Shown here piece by piece: positions 1 to 7,330 of a stretch of 26,093 nt of DNA. The stretch spans positions 1 through 26,093 of the forward strand of contig JAVXNW010000029.1 of NCBI GenBank assembly GCA_036645575.1, in the 5' to 3' direction. The notes beneath the pieces were generated by a model that was not told the DNA's origin, made no database searches, and saw only the letters and a program-made list of their open reading frames with translations. Both the position numbers and the translations under genes were made by a program. The DNA comes from JAVXNW01 sp036645575. Lineage in GTDB: Bacteria; Bacillota; Clostridia; Christensenellales; Aristaeellaceae. Numbering within the stretch: the first letter of the stretch is position 1; each line of letters starts with the position of its first letter.

Positions 1-93
1 GCGTTCAATAACCCGCGTGAGCGTAGCACGACGCCGCAGCGTCGTGCGCAGCCCGGCACCGCAGTGCCGGGCTGCGCCGGGCACCGCTCACGC
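1..93 (+). repeat. Structured dispersed repeat, copy A (partial)
   Basis: This is the 3' part of a repeat that recurs at 13416-13608 and, reversed, at 25667-25898. It starts with the conserved linker containing gttcaataacccgcgtga. A hairpin follows at 26-47 (9-bp stem gcacgacgc, loop cgca) and then a second at 46-77 (stem gcgcagcccggcac, 14 bp, loop cgca). The two share bases 46-47. Bases 78-93 are the reverse complement of the linker end (gcgtgagcg), so a second, inverted unit edge abuts here. The window begins exactly inside the repeat, so the 5' part may lie upstream. The match to the other copies is seen directly; function is unknown. Confidence 0.85.
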
Positions 94-128
94 TTTAAGC
101 CTTTACACGGATGCCGACTTTCATTTGC

Positions 129-157
129 TTGCGCACCCGCGAAATATCTGATATAAT
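129..157 (+). promoter_or_regulatory. Probable promoter of the asp23-amaP operon
   Basis: A perfect -10 box TATAAT lies at 152-157 and is preceded by TGA (149-151), giving an extended -10. The -35 region at 129-134 (ttgcgc) is weak at 17-bp spacing. It sits 29 bp before the start codon of the Asp23 gene, with a strong Shine-Dalgarno (aaggagg, 169-175) in between. Confidence 0.75.
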
Positions 158-186
158 AGGCTATACGCAAGGAGGTGCTTGTGACC

Positions 187-954
187 ATGAGTGAAAATTT
201 GCCGACCAATGTGCAGCTGGACAACAATCAAAACGGGTCGGTTACCTTTGCGACCGAAGTTGTCGCCACCATCGCAGGACTTGCCGCCACCGAAGTGGAG
301 GGCGTCGCCAGCATGGTGGGCAGCTCCGGCGGACTAGCCGATATCCTGACCCGACGCGGCCAAGGGTCGCGCAACCTGACCAAGGGCGTGAAGGTGGAGG
401 TGCAGGACGGCAAGGTGAGCGTCCACGTCGCCATCATCATCGATTACGGAAGCCCCGTGCCCGAGGTGGCGCACGACATTCAGGAGAACGTCAAAAAGGC
501 GGTCGAGACCATGAGCGGGCTGAGCGTGGCCAGCGTGGACGTGCACGTGCAGGGCATCAGCTTTGACCGCGAGAACCGCGCCGCAGCCGAGATCGAGATG
601 CAGCAGCGCGTGCTCCTGCAAAAGCGCGAGGCCAAGGACGAGGCGGAGCTTGCGCCCGAACCCACGCCCGAGCCGGAGCCCATCCCGCCCGCTAAACCCG
701 CCCGTGGCAGGGCCAAGCGCAAGGGCGAGACCGACGCGCAGGATGGCGCGCAACAGGATGCGCCCTTGGGCGCGCAGGCGCGCTTCGTGCCGGAAGACGT
801 GCCCTTTTCGGTCGATATGCCGGAGGAGCCGGTTCCCGCGGGCGTGCCCGATCCGCTAGATGATCCCGAATTTGTGCCCGACATGCAAGAGGCCGTGAAA
901 CCGCCGCTTGAGGAAGCGTCGCCCGAAGAGGGATTTGAGGGGTACATGGTCTGA
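187..954 (+). CDS. Asp23/Gls24 family envelope stress response protein (YqhY-like)
   Basis: The protein is 255 aa. The Asp23 domain spans about residues 12-120 (tandem beta strands around VKVEVQDGKVSVHVAIIIDY, then the helix with HDIQENVKKAVETMSGL). The remaining ~110 residues are a low-complexity Pro/Glu/Asp-rich tail, longer than in most family members. Family members are abundant cytosolic proteins that associate with the membrane through AmaP and affect envelope homeostasis. The position just upstream of nusB matches B. subtilis yqhY, which is genetically linked to lipid synthesis. I chose ATG 187; GTG 181 is also possible since aaggagg at 169-175 serves either (11 or 5 nt away). A further upstream GTG at 175 overlaps the Shine-Dalgarno and is unlikely. 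The next gene begins 20 nt after the stop. Confidence 0.9.
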   Translation: MSENLPTNVQLDNNQNGSVTFATEVVATIAGLAATEVEGVASMVGSSGGLADILTRRGQGSRNLTKGVKVEVQDGKVSVHVAIIIDYGSPVPEVAHDIQENVKKAVETMSGLSVASVDVHVQGISFDRENRAAAEIEMQQRVLLQKREAKDEAELAPEPTPEPEPIPPAKPARGRAKRKGETDAQDGAQQDAPLGAQARFVPEDVPFSVDMPEEPVPAGVPDPLDDPEFVPDMQEAVKPPLEEASPEEGFEGYMV

Positions 955-974
955 CTGTGAGAGGAGGAACCCCC

Positions 975-1835
975 GTGAATGTAAAACTGAAAAAGAGCGA
1001 CCGCATCATCGTGTGCGCCTATGCGCTTCTGGGCGTTGTCGCGACCGCGGCGCTTGCGCTCATGCTGGCGGGCGGCGTCGAAATTCGCCTGCTGGGCAAG
1101 GTCTACGTCTTGGCGCCCGGCCTATGGCCGATGATCCTGATGGCGCTGATCACGGCCGTGCTGCTCATCTGGTCGGTGCGCGTGATGATGGTCGCGTTTT
1201 ACCACGCGCCCAAGGTGGACAAGTCCTCCGTTTCGGTGCAGAACACCGAAAATGGCGCGGTGCGCATCTCCATGCAGGCGATGGACACGCTGGTCAAGCA
1301 GGCCATCGGCCAGGCGGACGGCGTCGAGGAGATCAAGACCGCGATCGTCAACCATGAGGATTCCATCTCGGTCAACATCGAGATGACGCTGGACAGCGAC
1401 GTGCATATCCCGAACGTCACCATGCTCATGCAGCGCGCGATCAAGAACTTCATCGAGGAGTATTCCGGCATTGCGGTGCGCGACGTATCCGTGATGGTCG
1501 GAAAGATCGTCGAAGTGCCGCAGGGCGCGCTTGCGCAGTCCGCAGTGCCGGCGATCGAGCGTCAGGCCTTTGAAAAGGGTGCGGACGCCGACGTGCCATA
1601 CGCGCAGGATGAACCGGAAAGCGAGCCGGCAAGCGAGCCGGCAAGCCAGCCGGAAAGCGAGATGGAATCGGAAGAAGCGCCCCGCTGGAACGCGGTCGCC
1701 CTTGACGAAGAAGCCGAGGCGGGCGAGCAGGAAAAGGGCGAAGTTTTGCCCGAGGACGCGGCGCGGGATGACGCCCAAGACGCGCCCGAAGCGCAAACCG
1801 AGCAAGAAAATCCCGGCGAAAAGAACGCCTGGTAA
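975..1835 (+). CDS. amaP: Alkaline shock response membrane anchor protein AmaP
   Basis: The protein is 286 aa. It has two N-terminal membrane helices at about residues 11-34 and 50-72, separated by a short loop. A region with Asp23-like character follows (about 85-170, e.g. SISVNIEMTLDSDVHIPNV), then an acidic, Glu-rich tail of ~110 residues. AmaP anchors Asp23 to the cytoplasmic face of the membrane, and the neighbouring Asp23 gene supports this role. The GTG start at 975 has gaggagg (961-967) at 7-nt spacing; an in-frame GTG at 957 lies upstream of that Shine-Dalgarno and is less likely. A 12-bp triplication at 1619-1654 encodes SEPA-type repeats in the tail. A terminator follows directly, so asp23-amaP is likely a two-gene operon. 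Confidence 0.85.
   Translation: MNVKLKKSDRIIVCAYALLGVVATAALALMLAGGVEIRLLGKVYVLAPGLWPMILMALITAVLLIWSVRVMMVAFYHAPKVDKSSVSVQNTENGAVRISMQAMDTLVKQAIGQADGVEEIKTAIVNHEDSISVNIEMTLDSDVHIPNVTMLMQRAIKNFIEEYSGIAVRDVSVMVGKIVEVPQGALAQSAVPAIERQAFEKGADADVPYAQDEPESEPASEPASQPESEMESEEAPRWNAVALDEEAEAGEQEKGEVLPEDAARDDAQDAPEAQTEQENPGEKNAW
1619..1654 (+). repeat. 12-bp tandem repeat inside amaP
   Basis: Three near-identical copies of aagcgagccggc encode the SEPA-type repeats in the acidic tail of AmaP. The unit is a multiple of three, so copy-number changes would keep the frame. Confidence 0.8.
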
Positions 1836-1842
1836 ATTGTGC

Positions 1843-1906
1843 CCGCAGGGGGGTCATGCGCGAAAGATGTCGCGGATCACGAAATGATGGCCCCCTGCGG
1901 CTTTTT
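1843..1906 (+). terminator. Terminator-like hairpin between amaP and nusB
   Basis: A 10-bp stem pairs ccgcaggggg (1843-1852) with ccccctgcgg (1891-1900) and is followed at once by ctttttg. The 38-nt interior can form short inner pairings (tcat with atga). This fits an intrinsic terminator for asp23-amaP. An attenuator in front of nusB is an alternative, because I see no clear -10 box between it and nusB. Confidence 0.75.
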
Positions 1907-1950
1907 GATACCAAGCACCACGGATTCCACAGGGCGAAGGAGCTACGTGC

Positions 1951-2349
1951 ATGAACAGAACACAGGCGCGCGCCGCGGCGATGAAGCTGATCTACGAATG
2001 GGAGATGGGCGGAGACGGCGGCGAGGACACGCTTACCGGGATTTTGGAAATCGAGCCGGGCGAGGCGGAATGCGACTACATGGCGCGCATTGTAAGCGCG
2101 GTCAAGGAAAACGTCGCGAGCCTTGACGCGCGGATTGAGACCTATGCGGCCGGGTGGAAGCTCGACCGACTGACGCGCGTGGATCTGGCGATTTTGCGCC
2201 TGGCCGCGCAGGAACTGGACAACGCCGAGATTCCGGCGGGCGTCGTCATCAACGAGGCGGTCGAGCTGTCCCGCACCTATTCGACCGACAAGGCGGGCGG
2301 GTTCATCAACGGCGTCTTGGGCGGCATATCCCGCTGCGAAAAGGGCTGA
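1951..2349 (+). CDS. nusB: Transcription antitermination factor NusB
   Basis: The protein is 132 aa, a normal length for NusB. It shows the all-helical NusB pattern with the N-terminal RTQARAAAMKLIYEWEM and the conserved C-terminal core (RVDLAILRLAAQEL, PAGVVINEAVELSRTYSTDKAGGFINGVLG). NusB with S10 (NusE) binds boxA RNA and supports antitermination in rRNA operons. gaaggag at 1936-1942 lies 8 nt before the ATG. The stop overlaps the next start (TGATG), so the two genes are translationally coupled. Confidence 0.97.
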   Translation: MNRTQARAAAMKLIYEWEMGGDGGEDTLTGILEIEPGEAECDYMARIVSAVKENVASLDARIETYAAGWKLDRLTRVDLAILRLAAQELDNAEIPAGVVINEAVELSRTYSTDKAGGFINGVLGGISRCEKG

Positions 2350-3305
2350 TGGCGACATTGGGCGTGGACACCAGCTGCTATCGCACGTCGCTTGCGCTGG
2401 TCGAGGGGGACGCCATATTGGGCGACGTGCGCAGGCTCGTAGAGGTGCCCGAGGGCGGACGCGGGGTGCGCCAGTCCGAGGGGCTTTTTCAGCATGTCGA
2501 GCGGATCGGCGCGTTGTGCGAGGCGCTCTTCGCGGGCGCGCCCGGCGCGCGAGTGGACGCGGTGTGCGTGAGCACGCGCCCGCGCCCGGTCGAAGGCTCC
2601 TACATGCCGGTGTTTTTGGCGGGCGAGGCGGTGGCCCGCGCGATTGCGGCCGCGCAGCGCGTGCCGCTTTTTACCACGTCGCACCAGCAGGGGCACTTGC
2701 GCGCGGCGATGCGCCTAAGCGGCGCGCCGCAGGGCGAAATGCTCGCGATGCACCTGTCGGGCGGCACCACGGAGCTGTTGCGCGTGAGCGCGCAATGGGA
2801 CATTGAACTGCTGGGCGGCACGACCGACCTGCACGCGGGGCAATTGGTGGACCGGATCGGCGTGAAATTGGGGCTGCCCTTTCCGGCGGGCCCGGCGCTT
2901 GAGGAATTATGCGCGGGCGGGCAGGACAAATCGCTCATCCCGACCGCCAACAAGGGCCTCGCCTTGAGCCTGTCGGGCGCCGAGGCACAGCTCGTGCGGA
3001 TGCTATCAGACGGCCTAGCGCCGGCTGATGCGGCGTGCGAGGTGTATTCATTTTTGGCGCGCACATTGGCCAAGCTGATTGAGGCGGGCGTGCGGGAGAG
3101 CGGGCTTCACAATATCCTGATCGCGGGCGGCGTCGCGGCGTCTAAACGGCTGCGCGAGATGCTCCTGGCGCGGCTCAAAAGGCGGAAATGCCCGGTCAAT
3201 GGCTACTTTGGCGCGCCCGAACTGTCGGGCGACAACGCGGTCGGCGTCGCGCTGATCGGCGAGGAAGCCTACCGCAAGGCGCTGCGCGCGCCCGGGCAGG
3301 CGTAG
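2349..3305 (+). CDS. TsaD/Kae1-family protein (M22-type paralogue beside nusB)
   Basis: The protein is 318 aa, slightly shorter than true TsaD (~335-340). The ASKHA fold is visible: N-terminal GVDTSCYRTSLAL, SGGTTELL at about 137-144, and the C-terminal IAGGVAASKRLRE. The three metal ligands of TsaD appear conserved as H112 and H116 (SHQQGH) and D295 (SGDNAVG). TsaD makes the t6A modification of tRNA with TsaB, TsaC and TsaE, but here the usual GPGLxxSLLVG-like segment reads RPRPVEGSYMPVFLAG, and no tsaB/tsaE neighbours are present. Genes of this kind next to nusB in clostridia are usually labelled O-sialoglycoprotein endopeptidase; I infer a second, non-canonical Kae1-type protein whose substrate is unknown. 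ATG 2349 overlaps the nusB stop; a longer in-frame extension upstream would run inside nusB and is rejected. Confidence 0.85.
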   Translation: MATLGVDTSCYRTSLALVEGDAILGDVRRLVEVPEGGRGVRQSEGLFQHVERIGALCEALFAGAPGARVDAVCVSTRPRPVEGSYMPVFLAGEAVARAIAAAQRVPLFTTSHQQGHLRAAMRLSGAPQGEMLAMHLSGGTTELLRVSAQWDIELLGGTTDLHAGQLVDRIGVKLGLPFPAGPALEELCAGGQDKSLIPTANKGLALSLSGAEAQLVRMLSDGLAPADAACEVYSFLARTLAKLIEAGVRESGLHNILIAGGVAASKRLREMLLARLKRRKCPVNGYFGAPELSGDNAVGVALIGEEAYRKALRAPGQA

Positions 3306-3330
3306 CGCTTTAGGCAAGCAAAGCGCCGCA

Positions 3331-3393
3331 TCCGGCGTATCCGGCGCACCCGGCATGTCCGGCGCATCCGGCATATCCGGCATATCCGGCGCT
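3331..3393. repeat. 9-bp tandem repeat between the TsaD-like gene and folD
   Basis: Seven consecutive 9-bp units of the form tccggcNNN (one begins cccggc) fill this part of the 155-nt gap between 3306 and 3460. The last three bases vary (gta, gca, atg, gca, ata, ata, gct). It lies outside any supported gene. The remainder of the gap (3394-3460) carries a small dyad (catcc/ggatg, 3396-3408), an A-rich stretch (3417-3431) and the folD Shine-Dalgarno. Confidence 0.85.
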
Positions 3394-3460
3394 GTCATCC
3401 CGAGGGATGCGGGACTTAATAAAAATAAAAATGATATCGGGACAGGTAGGAGGAGGGCAT

Positions 3461-4306
3461 ATGAGCGCGACGTTGATGGATGGCAAGGCGTTGTCGGCCA
3501 AGGTCTATGAGGAGCTCAAAGGGCAGGTGGCCGCGCTGGCCGCGCGCGGCGTTGTGCCGGGGCTGGCGGTCATCTTGGCGGGCGAGGACCCGGCTTCGCA
3601 GATTTACGTGCGCAACAAGGCGCGCGCCTGCGAGCGCGTGGGGATCGCCTCGCGCGTGATTCGGCTGCCGGGCACGGTTACGCAGGCGGAACTGCTGCGC
3701 GAGATCGACCAGATCAACCGCGACCCCGCGATGCACGGGCTGCTCGTGCAGTTGCCGCTGCCGCGCCACATCGACGAGGCGGCCATCTTGCGCGCGGTCG
3801 ATGCGAAAAAGGACGTGGACGGCTTCCATAGGCTGAACGCGGGCGCGCTGCTGAGCGGCGGGGAGGGGACGCTGCCCTGCACGCCGCGCGGCGCGATCGA
3901 GCTGCTCAAGGAGGCGGGCGTTCCGATATCGGGGGCAAACGCGGTGGTGATCGGGCGCTCGAACATCGTGGGGAAGCCGGCGGCGCTGCTGCTTTTGCGC
4001 GAAAACGCGACGGTGACCATCTGCCACAGCAAGACGCGGGACATTGGCGAGATCACGCGCCGCGCGGACATCCTGATCGTGGCGATCGGGCGCGCGCGCT
4101 TTGTGACGGCGGACATGGTCAAGCCCGGCGCGGCGGTCGTCGATGTGGGCATGAACCGCCTGGCGGACGGCAAGGTGGTGGGCGACGTGGACTTTGACGC
4201 GGTCAAGGAGGTCGCGGGCTTCATCACGCCGGTTCCGGGCGGCGTGGGGCCGATGACGATCGCGATGCTGATCAAAAACACCGTGGAAGCGGCGCAGCGC
4301 GCGTGA
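3461..4306 (+). CDS. folD: Bifunctional methylenetetrahydrofolate dehydrogenase/cyclohydrolase FolD
   Basis: The 281-aa protein interconverts 5,10-methylene-THF, methenyl-THF and 10-formyl-THF in the cytosol. The catalytic signature YVRNKARAC gives Lys53 as the likely active-site lysine. PLPRHI, VDGFH, CTPRG, the Rossmann segment VIGRSNIVGKPAA and the C-terminal PVPGGVGPMTIAML are all present. Length is normal for the family. I chose ATG 3461 because aggaggagg lies just upstream (3448-3456); an in-frame ATG at 3407 has no ribosome site. The stop overlaps the GTG start of xseA by 4 nt. Confidence 0.98.
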   Translation: MSATLMDGKALSAKVYEELKGQVAALAARGVVPGLAVILAGEDPASQIYVRNKARACERVGIASRVIRLPGTVTQAELLREIDQINRDPAMHGLLVQLPLPRHIDEAAILRAVDAKKDVDGFHRLNAGALLSGGEGTLPCTPRGAIELLKEAGVPISGANAVVIGRSNIVGKPAALLLLRENATVTICHSKTRDIGEITRRADILIVAIGRARFVTADMVKPGAAVVDVGMNRLADGKVVGDVDFDAVKEVAGFITPVPGGVGPMTIAMLIKNTVEAAQRA

Positions 4307-5676
4307 AGGAATGGGTGCTGACGACCTCGGAGCTCAACGAGTACGTCAGAAAGCAGCTGGCGGGCGATCCGCTGCTCCGCTCGCTCAAGGTGCGCGGCGA
4401 ATTGACCGGGTTTAAGCGCCACTTTAGCGGGCACCTGTACTTCCAACTGAAGGACGACAAGGCGCGCGTTCAGTGCGTCATGTTCCGGCAATACGCGCAG
4501 GCGCTCGACTTTGAGCCGCGCGACGGGATGCAGGTGACGCTTGCCGGGTCGGCGTCGCTGTACCCCGCGACCGGCAGCTTTCAGGTGTACTGCGAGCAGA
4601 TGACCGCGCTGGGCGCGGGCGAGTTATACCTAAAATTCGAGGCGCTCAAGGCCAAGCTCTCGCGGGAGGGCCTGTTTGACGCGGCGCGCAAAAGGCCGAT
4701 TCCGATGCTGCCGCGCGTGGTGGGCCTTGTCACGTCGCGCTCGGGCGCGGCGCTGCGCGACATGGTGCGGGTGATCACGCGGCGCTATCCCGGCATGCGC
4801 ATCCTGCTGTGCGCCGCGCAGGTGCAGGGCGCGGGCGCGGCGCAGGAGCTGGCGCGGGCGCTTGAACGCTTGAATCAGGACGCGCGCGCGGACGTGATCC
4901 TGCTCGGGCGCGGCGGCGGCTCGATCGAGGACCTGTGGGCGTTTAACGAGGAGGTGCTGGCGCGCGCGATTGCCGCGTCGCGCATTCCGGTGATCTCCTG
5001 CGTGGGGCACGAGACCGACTTTACCATTGCGGATTTTGTGAGCGACATGCGCGCGGCGACGCCCTCGATGGCGGCGGAGATGGCGGTGCCGGTCAAGGCG
5101 GAACTCATGGGCGCGGTGAACGAACTGCGCACGCGCATGAAGCGCACGCAGCTTGCGCGCCTGCGCTTGATCAGGGCGCGGCTAGCGCGCCTGGCTAGGC
5201 CCTTTGCGCAGCCCCAGCGCGCGCTGATTGCGCCCAAGCGGCTTGCGCTGCGCAACCTTGTCGCGCGCATGGACGCCGCGCTGCGCCAGAGGACGCTGCG
5301 CGCGCGCGCGACCCTTTCGGCCAATGCGCGGGCGCTGCGCGCGATGGGCACGCGCGCGCTCAGCGCCCCCAAGCGAGCGCGCGTTTGCGCGCTCGAGGCG
5401 CGGATGACGTTTCTGATGCGCGCCAGATGCGTTCTGGCGCGCCACCGGATCGAGAAGGGCAGGCAGGCGCTCGAGGCGCTCAGCCCCGAGCGGGTGCTCG
5501 AGCGCGGGTACGCGCTGGTGACGGACGCCCAGGGCAAGGCGCCGATCGGCGCGCGGGATTTGCGCATTGGGCTAGACGTCGGACTTCGGATGAAGGGCGG
5601 CCGGGCGAGCGCACGGATCACGCAGGTGGAATGGGAGGAACGAACGGATGGCGGTCAAGAAAAAGCAGACGTTTGA
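4303..5676 (+). CDS. xseA: Exodeoxyribonuclease VII large subunit
   Basis: The protein is 457 aa. It has an N-terminal OB-fold domain (about 1-100, with GHLYFQLKDDKARVQCVMF), then the catalytic domain with VGLVTSRSGAALRDM, LLGRGGGSIEDLWAFNEE and ISCVGHETDFTIADF. A long Arg/Ala/Leu-rich coiled-coil region follows (about 270-410) and a C-terminal beta segment (LERGYALVTDAQG). ExoVII degrades single-stranded DNA and needs the small subunit encoded by the next gene. The GTG start overlaps the folD stop (GTGA). The C-terminus overlaps xseB by 29 nt. Confidence 0.97.
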   Translation: MKEWVLTTSELNEYVRKQLAGDPLLRSLKVRGELTGFKRHFSGHLYFQLKDDKARVQCVMFRQYAQALDFEPRDGMQVTLAGSASLYPATGSFQVYCEQMTALGAGELYLKFEALKAKLSREGLFDAARKRPIPMLPRVVGLVTSRSGAALRDMVRVITRRYPGMRILLCAAQVQGAGAAQELARALERLNQDARADVILLGRGGGSIEDLWAFNEEVLARAIAASRIPVISCVGHETDFTIADFVSDMRAATPSMAAEMAVPVKAELMGAVNELRTRMKRTQLARLRLIRARLARLARPFAQPQRALIAPKRLALRNLVARMDAALRQRTLRARATLSANARALRAMGTRALSAPKRARVCALEARMTFLMRARCVLARHRIEKGRQALEALSPERVLERGYALVTDAQGKAPIGARDLRIGLDVGLRMKGGRASARITQVEWEERTDGGQEKADV

Positions 5677-5878
5677 AGAGGGATTGAGCGAGCTTGAACA
5701 ACTGGTCGAGCGGCTTGAGGCGGGCGAATTGCCGCTGGATCAGTCGTTTAAGGCCTATGAACAGGGCATTGCGCTGTCTAAAATGCTGGAAAAGACGCTG
5801 GACGACGGCGAAAAGCGAATCGCCGAGCTGATGGAACTGACCGACCAGGGCGAAAAGCCATTTGAGGAAACGCTATGA
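5648..5878 (+). CDS. xseB: Exodeoxyribonuclease VII small subunit
   Basis: The protein is 76 aa and mostly helical. It carries the family pattern FEEGLSELEQLVERLEAGELPLDQSFKAYEQGI. It binds the coiled-coil of XseA to form active ExoVII. The ATG at 5648 has gggagg (5633-5638) upstream and lies inside the end of xseA. The stop overlaps the ispA start (ATGA), giving tight coupling of three genes. Confidence 0.97.
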   Translation: MAVKKKQTFEEGLSELEQLVERLEAGELPLDQSFKAYEQGIALSKMLEKTLDDGEKRIAELMELTDQGEKPFEETL

Positions 5879-6762
5879 AGACGCTCAAGGAATACGCGCG
5901 CGACGTGGAGGTCGCCCTGGATAAACGTCTGCCCGAGGTTGGCGAAACGCGCCTTGGCGATATGCCCGTCGATCTCAACCGCGCGATGCGCTACAGCCTG
6001 CTCGCGGGCGGCAAGCGCCTGCGCCCCAGCATGTTGCTCGCGGCGGTCGACATGCTGGGGGGCGATCCCCAAAGCGCGATGCCGCTTGCGTGCGCGGTCG
6101 AGATGATCCACACCTATTCGCTGATCCACGACGATTTGCCCGGGATGGACGGGGACGTGCTTCGGCGCGGCCGCCCGACCAACCACGTGGTATTTGGCGA
6201 GGGTCAGGCGATTCTGGCGGGCGACGGGCTGCTGAGCGAGGCGTTTGAGGGAATGCTCAAAAGCGCGCTCGCGCACCCGGAGCAGCTTGCGGCGGTCTAT
6301 GAGATCGCGCGGGGCGCGGGCGCGCGCGGCATGGTCGCGGGGCAGTCGCTCGACCTTGCGTGCGAGCGGTCGCGCGAGGGCGGCGAAAAAGAGCTCGTGT
6401 ACATTCACGAGAACAAAACCGCCTGCATGTTCGTCTATCCACTGCGCGCCGCGGGGCGGCTGTGCGGCGCGGACGAGCAAGCGCTGGAGGCGCTTAGCGC
6501 CTATGGCCGCGCGTTTGGGCACATGTTTCAGGTGGCGGACGACTTGCTGGACGTCGTGGGCGACGCGGGCGCGCTGGGCAAGAGCGTGGGCAAAGACGCA
6601 AGCGAGGGCAAGCTCACCGCCACGAGCGTATACGGCCTAGACGGCGCGCGCGCCCAGGTGGACGCGTTTTTGGCGGAAGGGCTTCAAGCGCTTCGGATAT
6701 TTGGCGAGCGGGCGGCATTTTTTGAATCGCTGATTCGGGACATGCGGGGCAGGCGCAGCTGA
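5875..6762 (+). CDS. ispA: Polyprenyl (farnesyl) diphosphate synthase
   Basis: The 295-aa all-helical prenyltransferase has GGKRLRP (45-51), the first aspartate-rich motif DDLPGMD (86-92) with downstream RRGRPTNH, and the second motif DDLLDVVGD (222-230). It condenses DMAPP/GPP with IPP to make geranyl or farnesyl diphosphate, the precursor of undecaprenyl phosphate and quinone chains. Chain length cannot be read off with certainty; the short-chain FPP/GPP type is inferred from family and context. dxs, the first step of the MEP pathway, lies two genes downstream. Confidence 0.95.
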   Translation: MKTLKEYARDVEVALDKRLPEVGETRLGDMPVDLNRAMRYSLLAGGKRLRPSMLLAAVDMLGGDPQSAMPLACAVEMIHTYSLIHDDLPGMDGDVLRRGRPTNHVVFGEGQAILAGDGLLSEAFEGMLKSALAHPEQLAAVYEIARGAGARGMVAGQSLDLACERSREGGEKELVYIHENKTACMFVYPLRAAGRLCGADEQALEALSAYGRAFGHMFQVADDLLDVVGDAGALGKSVGKDASEGKLTATSVYGLDGARAQVDAFLAEGLQALRIFGERAAFFESLIRDMRGRRS

Positions 6763-6816
6763 TGCGCTTTCAAAACATGAACGCGACGCGCGTAATGTAC
6801 GGGAGTAAAAAAGCAG

Positions 6817-7263
6817 ATGAACTTTTTTGAGCAGATAATGGGCAACCGCGCGCTGATGGTCGGGGTGGTCGGCTGGTTTGTCGCGCAGGCGCTCAAGGTG
6901 GTGTTCACCTATATCCTTGAGCGGCGGTGGGACTTCGGGCGGTTTTTTGGCCTGGGCGGCATGCCCAGCTCGCACTCCGCCGTGGTGTGCGGCGTGGCGG
7001 TCGCGGTGGGCATTGAGCGCGGCTTTTACTCCGCGGAGTTTGCCGTCGCCTTTGTCGTGGCGGGCGTCGTGATGACCGACGCGGCGGGCGTGCGCCGGGC
7101 GGCCGGCAAGCAGGCGGCGCTGATCAACCAGATGGTGCAGGACCTGCGCCAGAATGGGCAGGGCTTTACCTACGAAAAGCTCAAGGAACTGCTGGGGCAT
7201 TCGCCCTTTGAGGTGCTGATGGGGGCGCTGCTCGGGGTGCTGCTCGCCATCGCAATTATGTAA
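6817..7263 (+). CDS. Divergent PAP2 family membrane protein (YuiD/DUF212-like)
   Basis: The protein is 148 aa with about four hydrophobic segments. The signature GGMPSSHSAVVCGV (about 47-60) resembles the PSSH part of PAP2 phosphatases, and VMTDAAGVRRAAGKQAALIN is typical of the divergent group. Family members are integral membrane proteins of unproven activity. The place between ispA and dxs makes a role in polyprenyl phosphate metabolism an attractive inference but not a proof. The ribosome site (gggag, 6801-6805) is only moderate. Gaps of 54 nt and 67 nt on either side are compatible with one operon. Confidence 0.88.
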   Translation: MNFFEQIMGNRALMVGVVGWFVAQALKVVFTYILERRWDFGRFFGLGGMPSSHSAVVCGVAVAVGIERGFYSAEFAVAFVVAGVVMTDAAGVRRAAGKQAALINQMVQDLRQNGQGFTYEKLKELLGHSPFEVLMGALLGVLLAIAIM

Positions 7264-7330
7264 TGATGCAAATGAAGCGGTTTGTCTGCGCGGGGCGCGC
7301 AAAGGGCGCTATTTGTGACGAGGATACGAA

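Noticed and set aside
3310..3501. A collagen-like or Asp-Met-Pro repeat peptide encoded by the 9-bp array.
   Set aside because: No credible start on either strand, and it lies in the gap before folD.
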